Part shown: positions 43,820-53,690 of the stretch, piece after piece
Numbering within the stretch: the stretch's first letter is position 1
Layout of the letters: each line of letters opens with the position of its first letter
Source of the DNA: Trichobilharzia szidati
Taxonomy: Eukaryota; Platyhelminthes; Trematoda; Strigeidida; Schistosomatidae
Length of the DNA stretch: 64,000 nt
Direction: 5' to 3'
Assembly (NCBI GenBank): GCA_944472155.2
Contig: OX235272.1
Span: 94,122,020 to 94,186,019 of the forward strand
The notes under the pieces: generated by a model
The model's input: the letters and a program-made list of their open reading frames with translations, nothing else
Database searches by the model: none
Told to the model about the DNA's origin: nothing
Program-made: the position numbers and the translations under genes

Positions 43820-44660
43820 AGAATAAAAAAAACACGTAGATCAGCGAAGAGCCTCTTTTCGGCGGAGAATTAATTTTCTTAGCTGTACAATCGCAAGTAT
43901 ATATGTGAGTTATTTTGTATGCATGTGTACATTAAGTTTGTCAAACAAGAATACAACTGGTTATAGTTATTTTAACTAAACAGGTGAAGATTGATAATTG
44001 GAGTTACGTAATACATAATCAGTCAAGGAAATTAGGTGTTAATGAGATTAGGGTAGTAACAAAGGTGATGAGTTGTCACAAACAGTTGTTAAAAAGGAGT
44101 TACGTAATAATATGAATAGTTTGATGAGTGAGTTTTACTCAGGATGCAAATAGAAACAGAATAGATAATACTAAATTACATAAGAGTTCTAAATGAATAC
44201 AAGAATTATAAGCAATTAAAGAACAGGCAAAGAAACAAAATTAAGTCATCAAATTCAAATCAAATCAAAAAAGTTGTTACCATGATAGAAGAAGTGGTTG
44301 AGTAATTCTCTTTTGTATGCACAGCTCCGGTTTTTCTATGTGAATGGCCAGAGCTTCAACGATACAAAGAAGGTGAAACCGTATTGCCTTTGATAGGTTA
44401 TTCTTGACTCTGTGGATTACTTTGAAGCAGGAGGCGTTTGTTGAAATGGAATGATCAGTGTTAACCAGGTGTTCAATTATCGCACTCCTTAGAGCACCAC
44501 TATTTTCTTTTCGCAACCATGCTGGATAATGTTCTTGAATCCTCTTGGACAGGGTGTGCGTCGAACGACCTATGTACCTGGCTCCACAGCAGCAGGTGAA
44601 TTAATAAACACTCATAGAGTTGGTCAACAGCGGGATCTTGTCCTTCAGGTCATTGATAAC
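43820..44660 (-). mobile_element. PLE-A copy
   Basis: Minus strand. The frame 44277-44516 reads LRSAIIEHLVNTDHSISTNA, IHIEKPELCIQKRITQPLLL and SW, stop. Upstream are the frameshifted YIGR-like entry (near 44570) and CCCGA-like Cys cluster at 44580-44600. The tail runs to 43820. It is the best coding match to the copy at 1853, and also broken. Confidence 0.85.
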
Positions 44661-44739
44661 GATCACCTTATCTCTGTAAATTGGAATCACCCATCTGAGC
44701 TACAAAACCTTCTCCATTATTTCAAATATCAGTTAAATT

Positions 44740-44965
44740 AGAATTTAACTGGTGAATGGTGAGTAGCAGTGGAATCTAGGATGCACATTTCGCCTTATTT
44801 TGGCCTCGTCATCTAGAAGTACCTGCATTTCATCAGTTAAGTTCTAATTAAATGCCCAGACATCGTCGAAGCATCTGCACAAGAAGCTGACATGTCAACC
44901 TGAGACCTAGCACTTCGGTTCAATCAATCGACGGGAAAATCTAAAATTCAATTAAATCAGTTAAA
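44740..44965. mobile_element. Two Sm-alpha-like pieces, head to head
   Basis: 44740-44832 is the hammerhead end on the minus strand. 44833-44965 is the lead block on the plus strand (GCATCTGCACAAGAAGC, ATGTCAACCTGAGAC). The junction carries an inverted pair, AATTTAACTGG and CAGTTAAGTT. Confidence 0.7.
44772..44819 (-). ncRNA. Decayed hammerhead ribozyme with compensatory stem changes
   Basis: Minus strand. Stem I TCTAG/CTAGA pairs perfectly although both strands differ from the Sm-alpha consensus. The core ATGACGAG has the same C3-to-A and position-7 C as 36366. Stem II is altered to GGCC/AGGC yet still pairs (GCC/GGC). GAAA is intact; the cleavage triplet is ATC. Confidence 0.55.
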
Positions 44966-45769
44966 CTGTGTAAACTGTACTGAATGCATGCATGAACCTT
45001 TTACCTAAGGGCAGTAAACGATTCGATTGATATTCTATGTTGAAAACAATTCAGATTAGCATTTCCCTACACCAGTAATATGTTTCACAATGAATTAACG
45101 TTTATGACTATGATCATAGTAGAATTATCACACTTTGTATTGCCAATAATAACATCAATCGATCGATATATTATCTGTATTTGTGTTAACATGTATTGTG
45201 TATGTATACGTGTGTGTGTGTGCGTACGTGTCTGTGATTGTTTGCCTGTAAGCGTGTATAATGAGGCAACAATTATCAGCACAAATTATCTCCTAAGTAT
45301 AGTTTGAATAGGCAAATACAAAAAAGAGTAATTTTATGTTATGTTATTGTTATGATTAAAGAAGTTCTGTTGACTGTTGGTTGTATCTACCTGCACGATT
45401 TTGTGTTGCATTCATTATTCATCATCCCTGTCGATTCATTCACATTGAATATTTTGAAATTTTGCAATTGTTCAATGAATGATAATGGTTGTATTGACGA
45501 CAGGTTGTTAGCATTTACTCCCTCGCCTTCTCTCTCTCTTTCACTGTTTATATGTTTGTATGTGTGTATAAGTGAGTGAGTGAGTGATCGTGTCTAAAAT
45601 CTCAACAACTGTCTACACTTGATCGCGTGTTTTATCTTCCTATTAGTGTTTCCCTATTTTATGGTAATAAAATCGATAGAAATGTGTAGTGCTTTTATTA
45701 GATCAACAGTTACGTTGAGTGATGAAAGATAGTAAAGTATTTATGTAATCACTTTGATTTACTGTAGGC
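44966..45769. other. No gene recognised
   Basis: TG- and TC-rich microsatellite-like patches (45200-45240, 45525-45590). Small open frames here arise from them. Confidence 0.4.
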
Positions 45770-46105
45770 ATTAGTGGTTCAATCGTAGAATACTAAAGAG
45801 CCAAGTACGTGGTCAGGGTTCGATTCCCGGCCAACTCACTCTTAAACGTCACTTAGTTTACGAACTAGTAGTAAGCCAGGAAAAGAAGAAAGATTGTAAT
45901 TTGGTATCTCTACATAGCCAAATAATGTACGCCTTATCTTCAAATCACCATTTGTGCAGATAGTCTTCCGTGTTGTGCTACTTCTCGCCTTCCTTCATAT
46001 TGTGTGTGTGTTTCATTGTGTTCCTTTTACGTTTTCTCCCGCGTATCTCCGTCTGACATCAAATCTATCTCCCTGCTATTTGATATTTTTTTCTGTTGAT
46101 GAAAA
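45770..46105 (+). mobile_element. tRNA-headed retroposon (second copy body at 5955)
   Basis: Head: GTGGTTCAATCGTAGAATAC (A-box) and GGTCAGGGTTCGATTCCCGG (B-box, good T arm), Gly-type. It is followed by CCAACTCACTCTTAAACGTC, AGCCAGGAAAAGAAGAAAG and a 230-nt body matching 5955-6185. Together this outlines a SINE of about 335 nt. Confidence 0.65.
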
Positions 46106-46119
46106 TCTTTTTATAAATG

Positions 46120-46355
46120 TCTTTTTTTATTCCTTTACGTTCCCCCAGTGGAAAATAGCGCTTCAAGCTACAGGTTTGAAGTTTCTGTAGCAGTGGTGTT
46201 CAGTTTTACAGGATGGGGTTGCTAGCCTCATGCCCAGCCTTCCCTCTTTTCCAGCCTTGTTACTGGCTTAGAGAGCGAGGTGGAGGAGTGTGTCGGTGGC
46301 GGGTGTCGAACCCCGAACCACCTGCGTGGTCGGCAAGCACTCTACCGCTCGTGAT
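46120..46355 (-). mobile_element. SINE-G copy
   Basis: Minus strand. Head partly deleted (starts AGCGGTAGAGTGCTTG, B-box GGGGTTCGACACCCG); body as at 33840 (CCAGCCTTCCCTCTT, GGATGGGGTTGCTAGCCTCA). Confidence 0.75.
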
Positions 46356-46504
46356 TAGATCTATATGGTTCTGATTAACGATAATAACATAGAAAACTCA
46401 AAATTACTTCAGCAATGCTGTTAGGCAGCTATACATGCTACACACATATACACACACAAAACCACATAGATAAGGATTAAAATAAGAGTATTGGTTTATG
46501 TAGG

Positions 46505-46925
46505 GATTTTTTTGAATGGTCGGAGGATTTCATCATGAGCTGACATCAGTTAGAGAACCACTGGAAAGCCAACTGGGAGTACTGGACGGCTGTTTCATCC
46601 AAGTTTGGGATTCTTAAGCAGTACGTGCCTACCGGAATTCAGACTATCCTAATGTACACACACACAAAATAATTATATATAAATGATTTTGTCATGTAAG
46701 GCAGTAACTCATCTAAGAAGACACTACGAAGTGGTTGCACTATGTCATGAATTGGCTGAAGTTAGAATTCATGGGCTGGTCATTGGATCGAGTGGATCCC
46801 GGTGGCTTAATTGTCTACGAGCTCGCTAGCGTTGTAAACAGAAGGTCCTGGGTTCGAACCTAGTTGGCGTGGGTGCGTACTGATGAAGAGTCCCAAACCA
46901 GGACGAAACAACTGTTCAGTGTTTT
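46505..46925. mobile_element. SINE-H copies, minus then plus
   Basis: 46505-46640 is a minus-strand tail with module AGGATGAAACAGCC-type. 46690-46925 is a plus-strand copy with head (GGTGGCTTAATTGTCTACGAG, GGGTTCGAACC) and module GTACTGATGAAGAGTCCC, AGGACGAAACAACTGTTCAG at 46877-46920. Stem I pairs GTACTG with CAGTGT, two G-U pairs. Confidence 0.8.
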
Positions 46926-47664
46926 TGAATAGCCGGCAACAACCATAACTCTAAAGTATCTCTTTACAAGTCAATATTTTCCGAGCTATAACGTCACTGG
47001 TGAGGTGACTGAATAATGCCATAATCTTTTTTTCCAGTACACATAAACAAAATGACCAACTTCACAGTTGATGGCTTCAGTGTCTGTGAAAGAAAGGAAT
47101 GTTAAAATGTTTCAAAATCTTCTGTTTTTTTTTCCTTTCAAAAATTACCTTCTAATGTGTAATAATGGATGCACTCTTGAAAAGATTTCAATGTTGTTCA
47201 ACAATTTAGTCAATATATCATTTAATTTTAATCATTAAAGATGCTTTTATGTGATAAATGACAGTCTTTATGTTTCTGTGATTGTCTCTATCTATGTGTG
47301 TTCGTGTTTGTGTGTGTATTAAGCAGCTGGTTTATAATTGGCAATTCGGCAAATGACATTTCCCTACTAAAAAACTGGATAATGATAGGCAATATTAAAT
47401 AGACATTAACAACAAAGAAACTTTATAAAGGTTAACGGTATACACTATTAGGTTATTGGTGGGTTATTTATCAAATATGCATTAGGATACAATTACATGT
47501 GAATACCAATCAGTTCATGACTAATTCTACTTTGTGAAGAATTTCACTTTCAATTGTTCAAATGCCTAAGTGACAATAAATCTAACCTAACTGAATGTTT
47601 GTCATATTTATTACAATAAATGTGATTCTATTCATTTTTATGGGGAGGTTAATCTTCAATAACG
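46926..47664. other. No gene recognised
   Basis: Unassigned. Confidence 0.35.
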
Positions 47665-48470
47665 CCCACCCAGACATCGACTTCACCCTGGAAGTTGAGT
47701 CTAACTCAACTGCTTCATTTCCTCGACGTTCAACTACGAAGGAATGCAGACAACTCGCTAAGAAGATCCATTTTATAAAAAACCCACATGGAACGGACAG
47801 TTTATTAACTTTCAAAGTTGTGTGCCTCTAAGCAGAAAGAGGAAACCCAGTATACTCTCTTTCCTCGAGGATCCGAAAGATTTACACTGAAGAGTCTACG
47901 AGGGACCTTGAATGAAAATGGATTCTCACTCAGATTGATAGATAAAAATCTAAAACCAAGGAAAACACTTTGAAAAGGTTCAAGTCACCCCTAAAAAGAT
48001 GTTGATATTGAACCTCGAATTGTAAAGTGGTACCGAAGCAGAAATTCTCCGTAGATGGTTTCCGACGTCTCTCAGTAGAACATACTTCGCCACCAACCTA
48101 CGAATAAGATTCTTTTGCAAGAAACTACTCACCCAACACGTGTTTCATTGGGCCACTTCAGCATGCATATACAAGTTCACTCGCTCTTGTGGCTGTACAA
48201 TGCGTCCGCTTGTAGAACGCGCGCGGGAACACTATCCAGCATGGCTAGCAAAGGGGTATACAGTTCGATAACAGAACATCTGGTGAATTCTAGACATCCA
48301 GCCCCATATGAAAATCCTTCAAAGCCATATATAAGATCCGATCCAACCTACCAAAGGGAGTGTAATCAAGACCTATAGGATTAGCTGAGGCACTGAAGAT
48401 CCAAGCCTATTCTATGGGTCCAAAAGAAGTACGTCCAACCGTTGTCCCTACTGTGGCCATCATAAAAAGT
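47665..48470 (+). mobile_element. Decayed PLE fragment
   Basis: Plus strand: IDFTLEVESN (post-RT region), QLAKKIHFIKNPHGTD, then RIRKIYTEEST. Further on come MHIQVH/SLLW-type remains of the CIY-x-F-C endonuclease entry (near 48165-48200) and REHYPAWLAKG-like, ITEHLVNSRHPAPYEN. The end is near LAEALKIQAYS and a lost LCIQK. Frames switch many times. Confidence 0.65.
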
Positions 48471-48518
48471 CAACCTCACCAATAATGATTATCCTATTAC
48501 CTTTCTTGTCCAACCTTC

Positions 48519-48695
48519 CAATTAGGCTTGGAAACAAAAACAAGCTGTTGTATATTTTTTTTGTTGTCACCAGGGCAGTGCAAGATTCACCAAATCTATG
48601 TACGCAGAAAGAGACAGTGGTGAATCTTGCACTGCCCTGGTGACAACAAAAAAATATACAACAGCTTGTTTTTGTTTCCAATCCTAATTGCCTAA
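48519..48695. mobile_element. Mini PLE foldback
   Basis: Arms 48529-48592 and 48619-48682 are near-perfect inverted copies. On the plus strand 48592-48645 codes LCTQKETVVNLALPW then stop; the minus arm codes the same end. So two 3' ends of one PLE meet with only about 26 nt between them. Confidence 0.85.
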
Positions 48696-49013
48696 TTATT
48701 CTATAAATATTTATAAACTGTCAAATATTGATCACAGTTCATTTGAATTATTCTATAAATAGTCAGTGTTTGTAACTCTTAATTAGTTAAATCATTCCGG
48801 ACTAATGCTACTTTTACTTCCTACCACTTACTCCTTGTGATCGTGGAAAATTATGTTGAAATCTTTAATGTAATGTAATTCATACTTTTCATCGTTCAGG
48901 TTGTAACCAGTTGAGAAGAATCCTCGAAATAATAAAAGATGAGCTCATATTATCCTGGTACAATTGTTGTTCTTGCTTTGTTCAAAAATCAATCAATCAA
49001 TATATGAATACAG

Positions 49014-49017
<4 letters not shown>

Positions 49018-49057
<40 letters not shown>
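49018..49057. repeat. (AT)n microsatellite
   Basis: About 20 AT units. Other AT runs of this kind are at 50711-50736 and 58270-58293. Confidence 0.95.
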
Positions 49058-49065
<8 letters not shown>

Positions 49066-49139
49066 CACTATTCCGAACAATAATGATCATACACAATGGA
49101 AACTTTCGGCATTACGTATTCAGATGAAAGAGAGGTGAA

Positions 49140-49445
49140 AATATCCAGTTACCAGAGCAAAAGAAAGACTGATAACTGCTTCTTTCTGAACTCATAAATC
49201 GGGTTTCAGGCATTTGATGGAGATTGTTTCGGCAAACTTAAGGAGAATTAAATTCTTTTGCCTATTGATAACTTTGAACGATCTTGTGACATCCACCTCA
49301 TGATCTGTGTCAAGGAGGTACCTTAAGATGGCACTGTTTAAAGCATTTGTTCCCTTTAGACATAAGCTTTTTGGTACACGTTCAGAAAATCGTAGATATG
49401 CCTTTCTTTCTGTTCTTCCAATATAACTGTCACTTCGGATTTGAG
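49140..49445 (-). mobile_element. PLE-E endonuclease fragment
   Basis: Minus strand, matches the intact copy at 57741: SYIGRTERKAYLRF, then SLCLKGTNALNSAIL, HLDTDHEVD-like, and the end in frame KPDL/SSERSSYQSFFCSG. Frames are broken near the C-terminus. Confidence 0.75.
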
Positions 49446-49529
49446 TAAGTGATGAGAAAATGAATAAATGGTTTAAATGAGTAAATTAGTAAGTGGTTTT
49501 ATGTATTGAGATTATGAGGAAGACTATAG

Positions 49530-49740
49530 GGAGTGAGAAGACAGAAATATACGTTGGACTGACAGATAAGAAGACAGCTGAAGATCTCGATTTCGCGTGT
49601 CGATGATTCATGTTTAATGTCACACAAACTCAAAGACTTAAAGGTGAAAACAGTTGATGAGAAGTCAACGAAATAAACTATGATGGTACCATTTTCTTCT
49701 GTAAAAACTGTTGTTTTTGCTTTATTCAAAGCAAAATCAG
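49530..49740 (+). mobile_element. RTE scrap joined to a PLE-E tail
   Basis: 49530-49645 matches the RTE palm region (KKTAEDLDFACR, where FADD is lost; SHKLKDLKVKT). 49646-49740 matches the PLE-E tail (GACGAAAT-like, ATGGTACCATTTT, TTGTTTTTGCTTTATTC), as at 58400-58485. Confidence 0.6.
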
Positions 49741-50429
49741 TCTACACTATCTATCTATCTATGTATACATAGTAGTTCACATCTCAGCCTACTTTAAACA
49801 CGAATGACTCATCACAATTGTGGGACAATTATCAGAACACATGATTCCTTATTCACATTTCTATTTGGATGTGTGTGTGTGTGTGTGTAGACACATATAT
49901 ATATTGTGTCTCTGTCTTTGCGTCACATATTACTATATCACAGTCCTCCTCAGACAACATCATATATACACAACATCCATCTGAATGCTTAAAAACATCC
50001 CCTCTCCCTCTCTCTATACATGTCTCTCGCTTAACTAAACAACCTGTGATTGACATCCTATTGATAAAGTGGGCTGGTTAGATTACAGAACGGATTGATT
50101 CATCATTTATTTCCTGTATAAACAAATCACACAATATAAATATATACAGCATACCCACAGTATGCCCATTCATTTGTTTGTTTAATGACTGATACACACG
50201 ACTGTGCATTATTCATTTTTTTTTTTGATATTTTAACTTTTAACAATTTTGTATTGATATTGTTTGTTAGTCAGATAAGAAATGGAGTCATTTTAGATAA
50301 ACATCAGTGTGGTGGTTTATTTTTGCTTTCATTGAATTTCTCCCAATGTCTTCTAATCATCTAAGGAAATCTATAGCATTTATGATTCATTAATGTTTAT
50401 AAGGAAACAGACGGATTGGTGTAATGAGA
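49741..50429. other. No gene recognised
   Basis: A (GT)n run is at 49869-49889. Otherwise unassigned. Confidence 0.4.
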
Positions 50430-50890
50430 ATCACATAATTATAGATGCTCGCCTTGTAACTGGAAGATCCTTGGGTTAAATAAAGCCTCAGGGTGTGTAC
50501 TGATGAAGATCCATTCAAAGCTGGGATGGAGGAATCAGCTATTCAGTACTCCTTGCTGGTTTTCTAATGGTTTGCTAACTCTGACCAATCAAATATCTGC
50601 AAATCAATACTTGACAGTTAATATGACGCTCACTAGCGACTGGTCCTACACAGGATGTTATCTGGAATTCTGGTGAGAAGTCATAATCACTGGGGTCCAC
50701 TAAGTCAGTCATATATGTATATATATATATATATATGTAGCTTGCGTTGTAACCCGAAAGTCCTCGGTTCGACCACCAGTGGATGCGTACTGCCGATGAT
50801 TCCCAAACTAGGCTGATGAAACAACTGTCGAGTACTCCAGTGCAGGTTTTCAATGGTCCTCTAACTGTTAGCAATCCGTGATCAACTCGT
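50430..50890 (+). mobile_element. SINE-H copies in tandem
   Basis: Two plus-strand units: 50430-50720 (module TACTGATGAAGATCC, mutated) and 50740-50890 (TGCCGATGATTCCC, GGCTGATGAAACAACTG). An (AT)n run lies between, where the second head begins. Confidence 0.7.
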
Positions 50891-50891
50891 A

Positions 50892-51198
50892 GAAGAAAAT
50901 TTTCTTTTTGACGAAGTCACCATCAACTAGGCTGTACATTCGTGTATTTGTAATAATAAATGGGTGGGAAAGTTCCAGAATAATTTCCGGTTAAGGGTCA
51001 AATTAATAAAATTACAATAAGGAATTATAATCCCATAATAAACAGGGTAGACGGACAAAGCTCAAACAAAGTAGTATCATAATTACTGAGAAGATGTACC
51101 CTTGACCGGAAATTATTCTGGAACTTTCCCACCCATTTATTATAAACACACGAATGTACAGCCTAGTTGATGATTTCGTCGAAAAGAAAATTTTCTTC
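50892..51198. repeat. Foldback element, about 105-nt arms
   Basis: Left arm 50892-50998, right arm 51098-51198. They share GAAGAAAATTTTCTTTT at the outer ends and AAATAATTTCCGGTC-type inner ends, with a 99-nt centre. No coding region. It could be a MITE or, like the other foldbacks, paired retroelement tails; the outer TCTTCGCTGCAACTA resembles the PLE-A/PLE-F terminal block. Confidence 0.8.
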
Positions 51199-51274
51199 GC
51201 TGCAACTATCTTTTTATTGTTCCATACATATATCACAAACTGGCAAAAGTTGGAATTGATGAGCTCGTTATGGG

Positions 51275-51440
51275 AAGAACTCCTAGAGGCTGGATGGTCT
51301 GAGAGCTTGGCTTGTAGGTGAAAGGTCCTAGGTTCGAACCCCAGTGGATGTGTACTGATGAATAGTCTCAGACTAGACAAAACATATTTTCCAATGGTTC
51401 CCCAACTGCTGTCCGCTCGTGATCAAACCTGTAAGCAACC
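51275..51440 (+). mobile_element. SINE-H copy
   Basis: Plus-strand head (GGCTGGATGGTCTGAGAGC, GGTTCGAACCCC) and mutated module (TACTGATGAATAGTCTC, AGACAAAACA). It ends about 15 nt before the Merlin element. Confidence 0.75.
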
Positions 51441-51455
51441 GTAGATAGACGATAC

Positions 51456-52544
51456 GGTGACTGCAAACTATAGCAGCCCAAACCGAAACTACCTAGCGAA
51501 CGGATAAATGACCCTGACAACGACAACTTTGACCAATCAGAAGCCTCTATAGAAACGGCGCATAATATAAAAGTAATGCAATGTTAAAAATAGCGACAAA
51601 GGATAACGTTCTCGTACATGTTCCAAAAAAACCTCCCAATTTCTCATAGGAGTCTTGATACTTATGTTAAACCAAGCCCTGTACATAAACTCATCGAGAT
51701 AACTGTATATCATTGTGTTTCTTGATCCATCCACACATCTGATCCGCTTTTTGAGGTGACTGCAAAATTTTTCGATGGAATTAGTGTGAGTTCCATCGAA
51801 AGGATTGATGAAATCACTTGTATGCTTGACGACGTGATGAATATAACCCAGGGTTGATAGCTGACTAGATTACTCCGTTCATCTGTATGAATAGTTGTTC
51901 CAGGCAGCACTAAGCGTTGGATAATAGGCAATAAGACATTTGTCATATCTCCCCAACACCCACTGCTGATTCGCACTCAGTCTCCCTCGATTATATTTGC
52001 GTTTTATTAGCACTGTCTCATCCATGTGAACAATAACGCCAACTCCGCCAGGTACTTGAGTCAGCCTGTTCATTTTCCATGATGTTATGTCTCTGCAGTA
52101 CTGGTACCATTGCACTGCAGACACTTCTGAATTTTCTGATTCATACGCTGTTGTTGTTACTGGTCTTTTAAGCACCCAGTTATGACACATCATTAAAATT
52201 TTCGTTAGAGGTAATTTAGACTTGGCGAAAAAATACCTACGGAATCTGTAAACTAAAAAAAAACGGCATACCTTCTCGAACTGACTTTCTGGTTCGGCAC
52301 TCATCGCACCTAGTATATCTTTGTATATGCATGACACCTCCATATTCACACTTTTTCAACCTTCCTATCAGTCTATCCTCCATACAGTAATCAAAAACAA
52401 TATGTGGATCGAATTTGCAACGCAAAAGGTGTACAGCATCCATAAGTACGTCTGGATAATATGGAGTCACCTGATTGGTTGCTCAAGGTCATTTATCCGT
52501 TCTCTAGGTAGTTTTGGTTTGGGCTGCTATAGTTTAAAGTCACC
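51456..52544 (-). mobile_element. Merlin DNA transposon
   Basis: 1,089 bp bounded by terminal inverted repeats: 51456-51517 and 52483-52544, about 60 nt with about five mismatches, both starting GGTGACT. Flanks GACGATAC (51448-51455) and CACGATTT (52545-52552) match at five of eight bases, consistent with a worn 8-bp target duplication. It encodes an IS1016/ISXO2-like DDE transposase on the minus strand. Merlin elements are known in schistosomes and are about this size or a little longer. Confidence 0.85.
51537..52470 (-). pseudogene. Merlin transposase, frameshifted
   Basis: The N-part (52470-52260) has RCKF, a Cys pair (CDEC) and RKSVREG, matching the zinc-binding end of ISXO2-type transposases. 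After a frame change at the A/T run near 52258 come FFAKSKLPLTKILMMCHNWV, then the first acidic site in VGVIVHMDETVLIKRKYNRG and WVLG. About 15-20 residues are then missing, with a second frame change. LLPIIQRLVLPGTTIHTDE carries the second Asp, and after another shift THTNSIEKFCSHLKKR carries the catalytic Glu. The DDE residues survive but the protein cannot be made. A tiny intron at the first break was considered; the splice frames I tried do not fit. Confidence 0.85.
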
Positions 52545-52573
52545 CACGATTTAATATACTACTAATTGATTGA

Positions 52574-52700
52574 CATGAGTAGTTGAATATCAGTCATAGC
52601 AACCAGTAGTGCTTGCTAGTTTCAAGACACTACATACTACTGATTAACTGTAATGAGTAGTCGCATACTACTTACATCAACCAGAAGTGCTTGCAAGCCA
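52574..52700. repeat. Two diverged direct repeats of about 46 nt
   Basis: Units near 52574-52619 and 52652-52697 share ATGAGTAGT, then CAACCAG-AGTGCTTGC. Unassigned otherwise. Confidence 0.6.
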
Positions 52701-52999
52701 GTCTGATCTAATCGCTGGACGTCCATTTCATTCGTCTGAGGCCGTGCTCATCAGCGGTATTATACGCGGTTTGACACAATTCAAACAGCTGAATTAATTC
52801 AGACCACCCAGTTTGTGACTGATTACATGAGGGAGCTGATAAATCAAAATTCATAATTTGCTATCTACCCGGTTTTTACCAGTTTCGAACATTACGAAAT
52901 ATACCCATTACCATTATTTTTGTTATCATCATAATCATCGTTATTACTGATGTTCAAAACATTAAACACCTATTATTTTCTTCAACAGTTGGTCTATGA

Positions 53000-53460
53000 G
53001 GATCAGATTTGTTTTTTGAATTTGACCACGGATTGATGTCAGTTAGAGAACCAGTGGAAACCACCACTGGAGTACTGGACAGCTATCTCATCAGCCTAGT
53101 TTGCTACTCAAAGGTAGTACGCACTCACTGCCAGGGATCGACCCCAGAACTTTCCGGTTTCTGGAACCCAGTTCATTGGCCAGCCCATGAATTATAACTT
53201 CTACTAATTTGTCATCTGTTTTAGCGCGACCACTAACCAGTGTTATCGTTGGGAAATCCTGACATGATGGACCCACCTGGTTACAACTTCTCACTAGAAC
53301 TCCCTCCAGGCAACTCCATCTTGTAGCAGCAAGTCACCCAGTGGATGCGTGCTGCCAATGAGTCCCAAACTAGGATGAAACAGCTGTTCAGTACTCCAGT
53401 GCTGGCTTCCACCGGTTCTCTAACTAATACTAATCCGTGGGCAAACTCGAAAAACTTATT
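53000..53460. mobile_element. SINE-H copies, minus then plus
   Basis: 53000-53335 is a minus-strand copy; its head near 53140-53180 is degraded (CAGGGATCGACCCC). 53335-53460 is a plus-strand module and tail (GAGTCCCAAACTAGGATG, AAACAGCTGTTCAG). Confidence 0.75.
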
Positions 53461-53690
53461 ATTATCATTATTATTTGACCCACAAACTCACCGTCATCGG
53501 TTAATTATTATGTAGCTATGTAAATTGGAGTGAAGCCTGAAGATCCTATTGAAAACAATATTTATTCGCTTATATGTCTTCTTCCATAAACTGATCTCTT
53601 CAGAGAGATTTCAGTCCTCCCTAATTAGTTCACATTGACAAAACGAATGCCAGATCTATTCATTATTCCAAGTATGAAGTTTTGCAGTGG
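53461..53690. other. No gene recognised
   Basis: Unassigned, with an ATT-rich patch at 53458-53480. Confidence 0.35.

Noticed and set aside
45080..45600. Small open frames rich in Val/Cys or Thr
   Set aside because: Produced by TG- and TC-rich simple sequence; no domain signature.
52700..52760. Hammerhead candidate on the minus strand (CTGATGAG, later GAAA and palindrome TGGACGTCCA)
   Set aside because: The stretch between CTGATGAG and GAAA does not form a stem II that abuts GAAA, and no NUH triplet follows the palindrome. Geometry fails.
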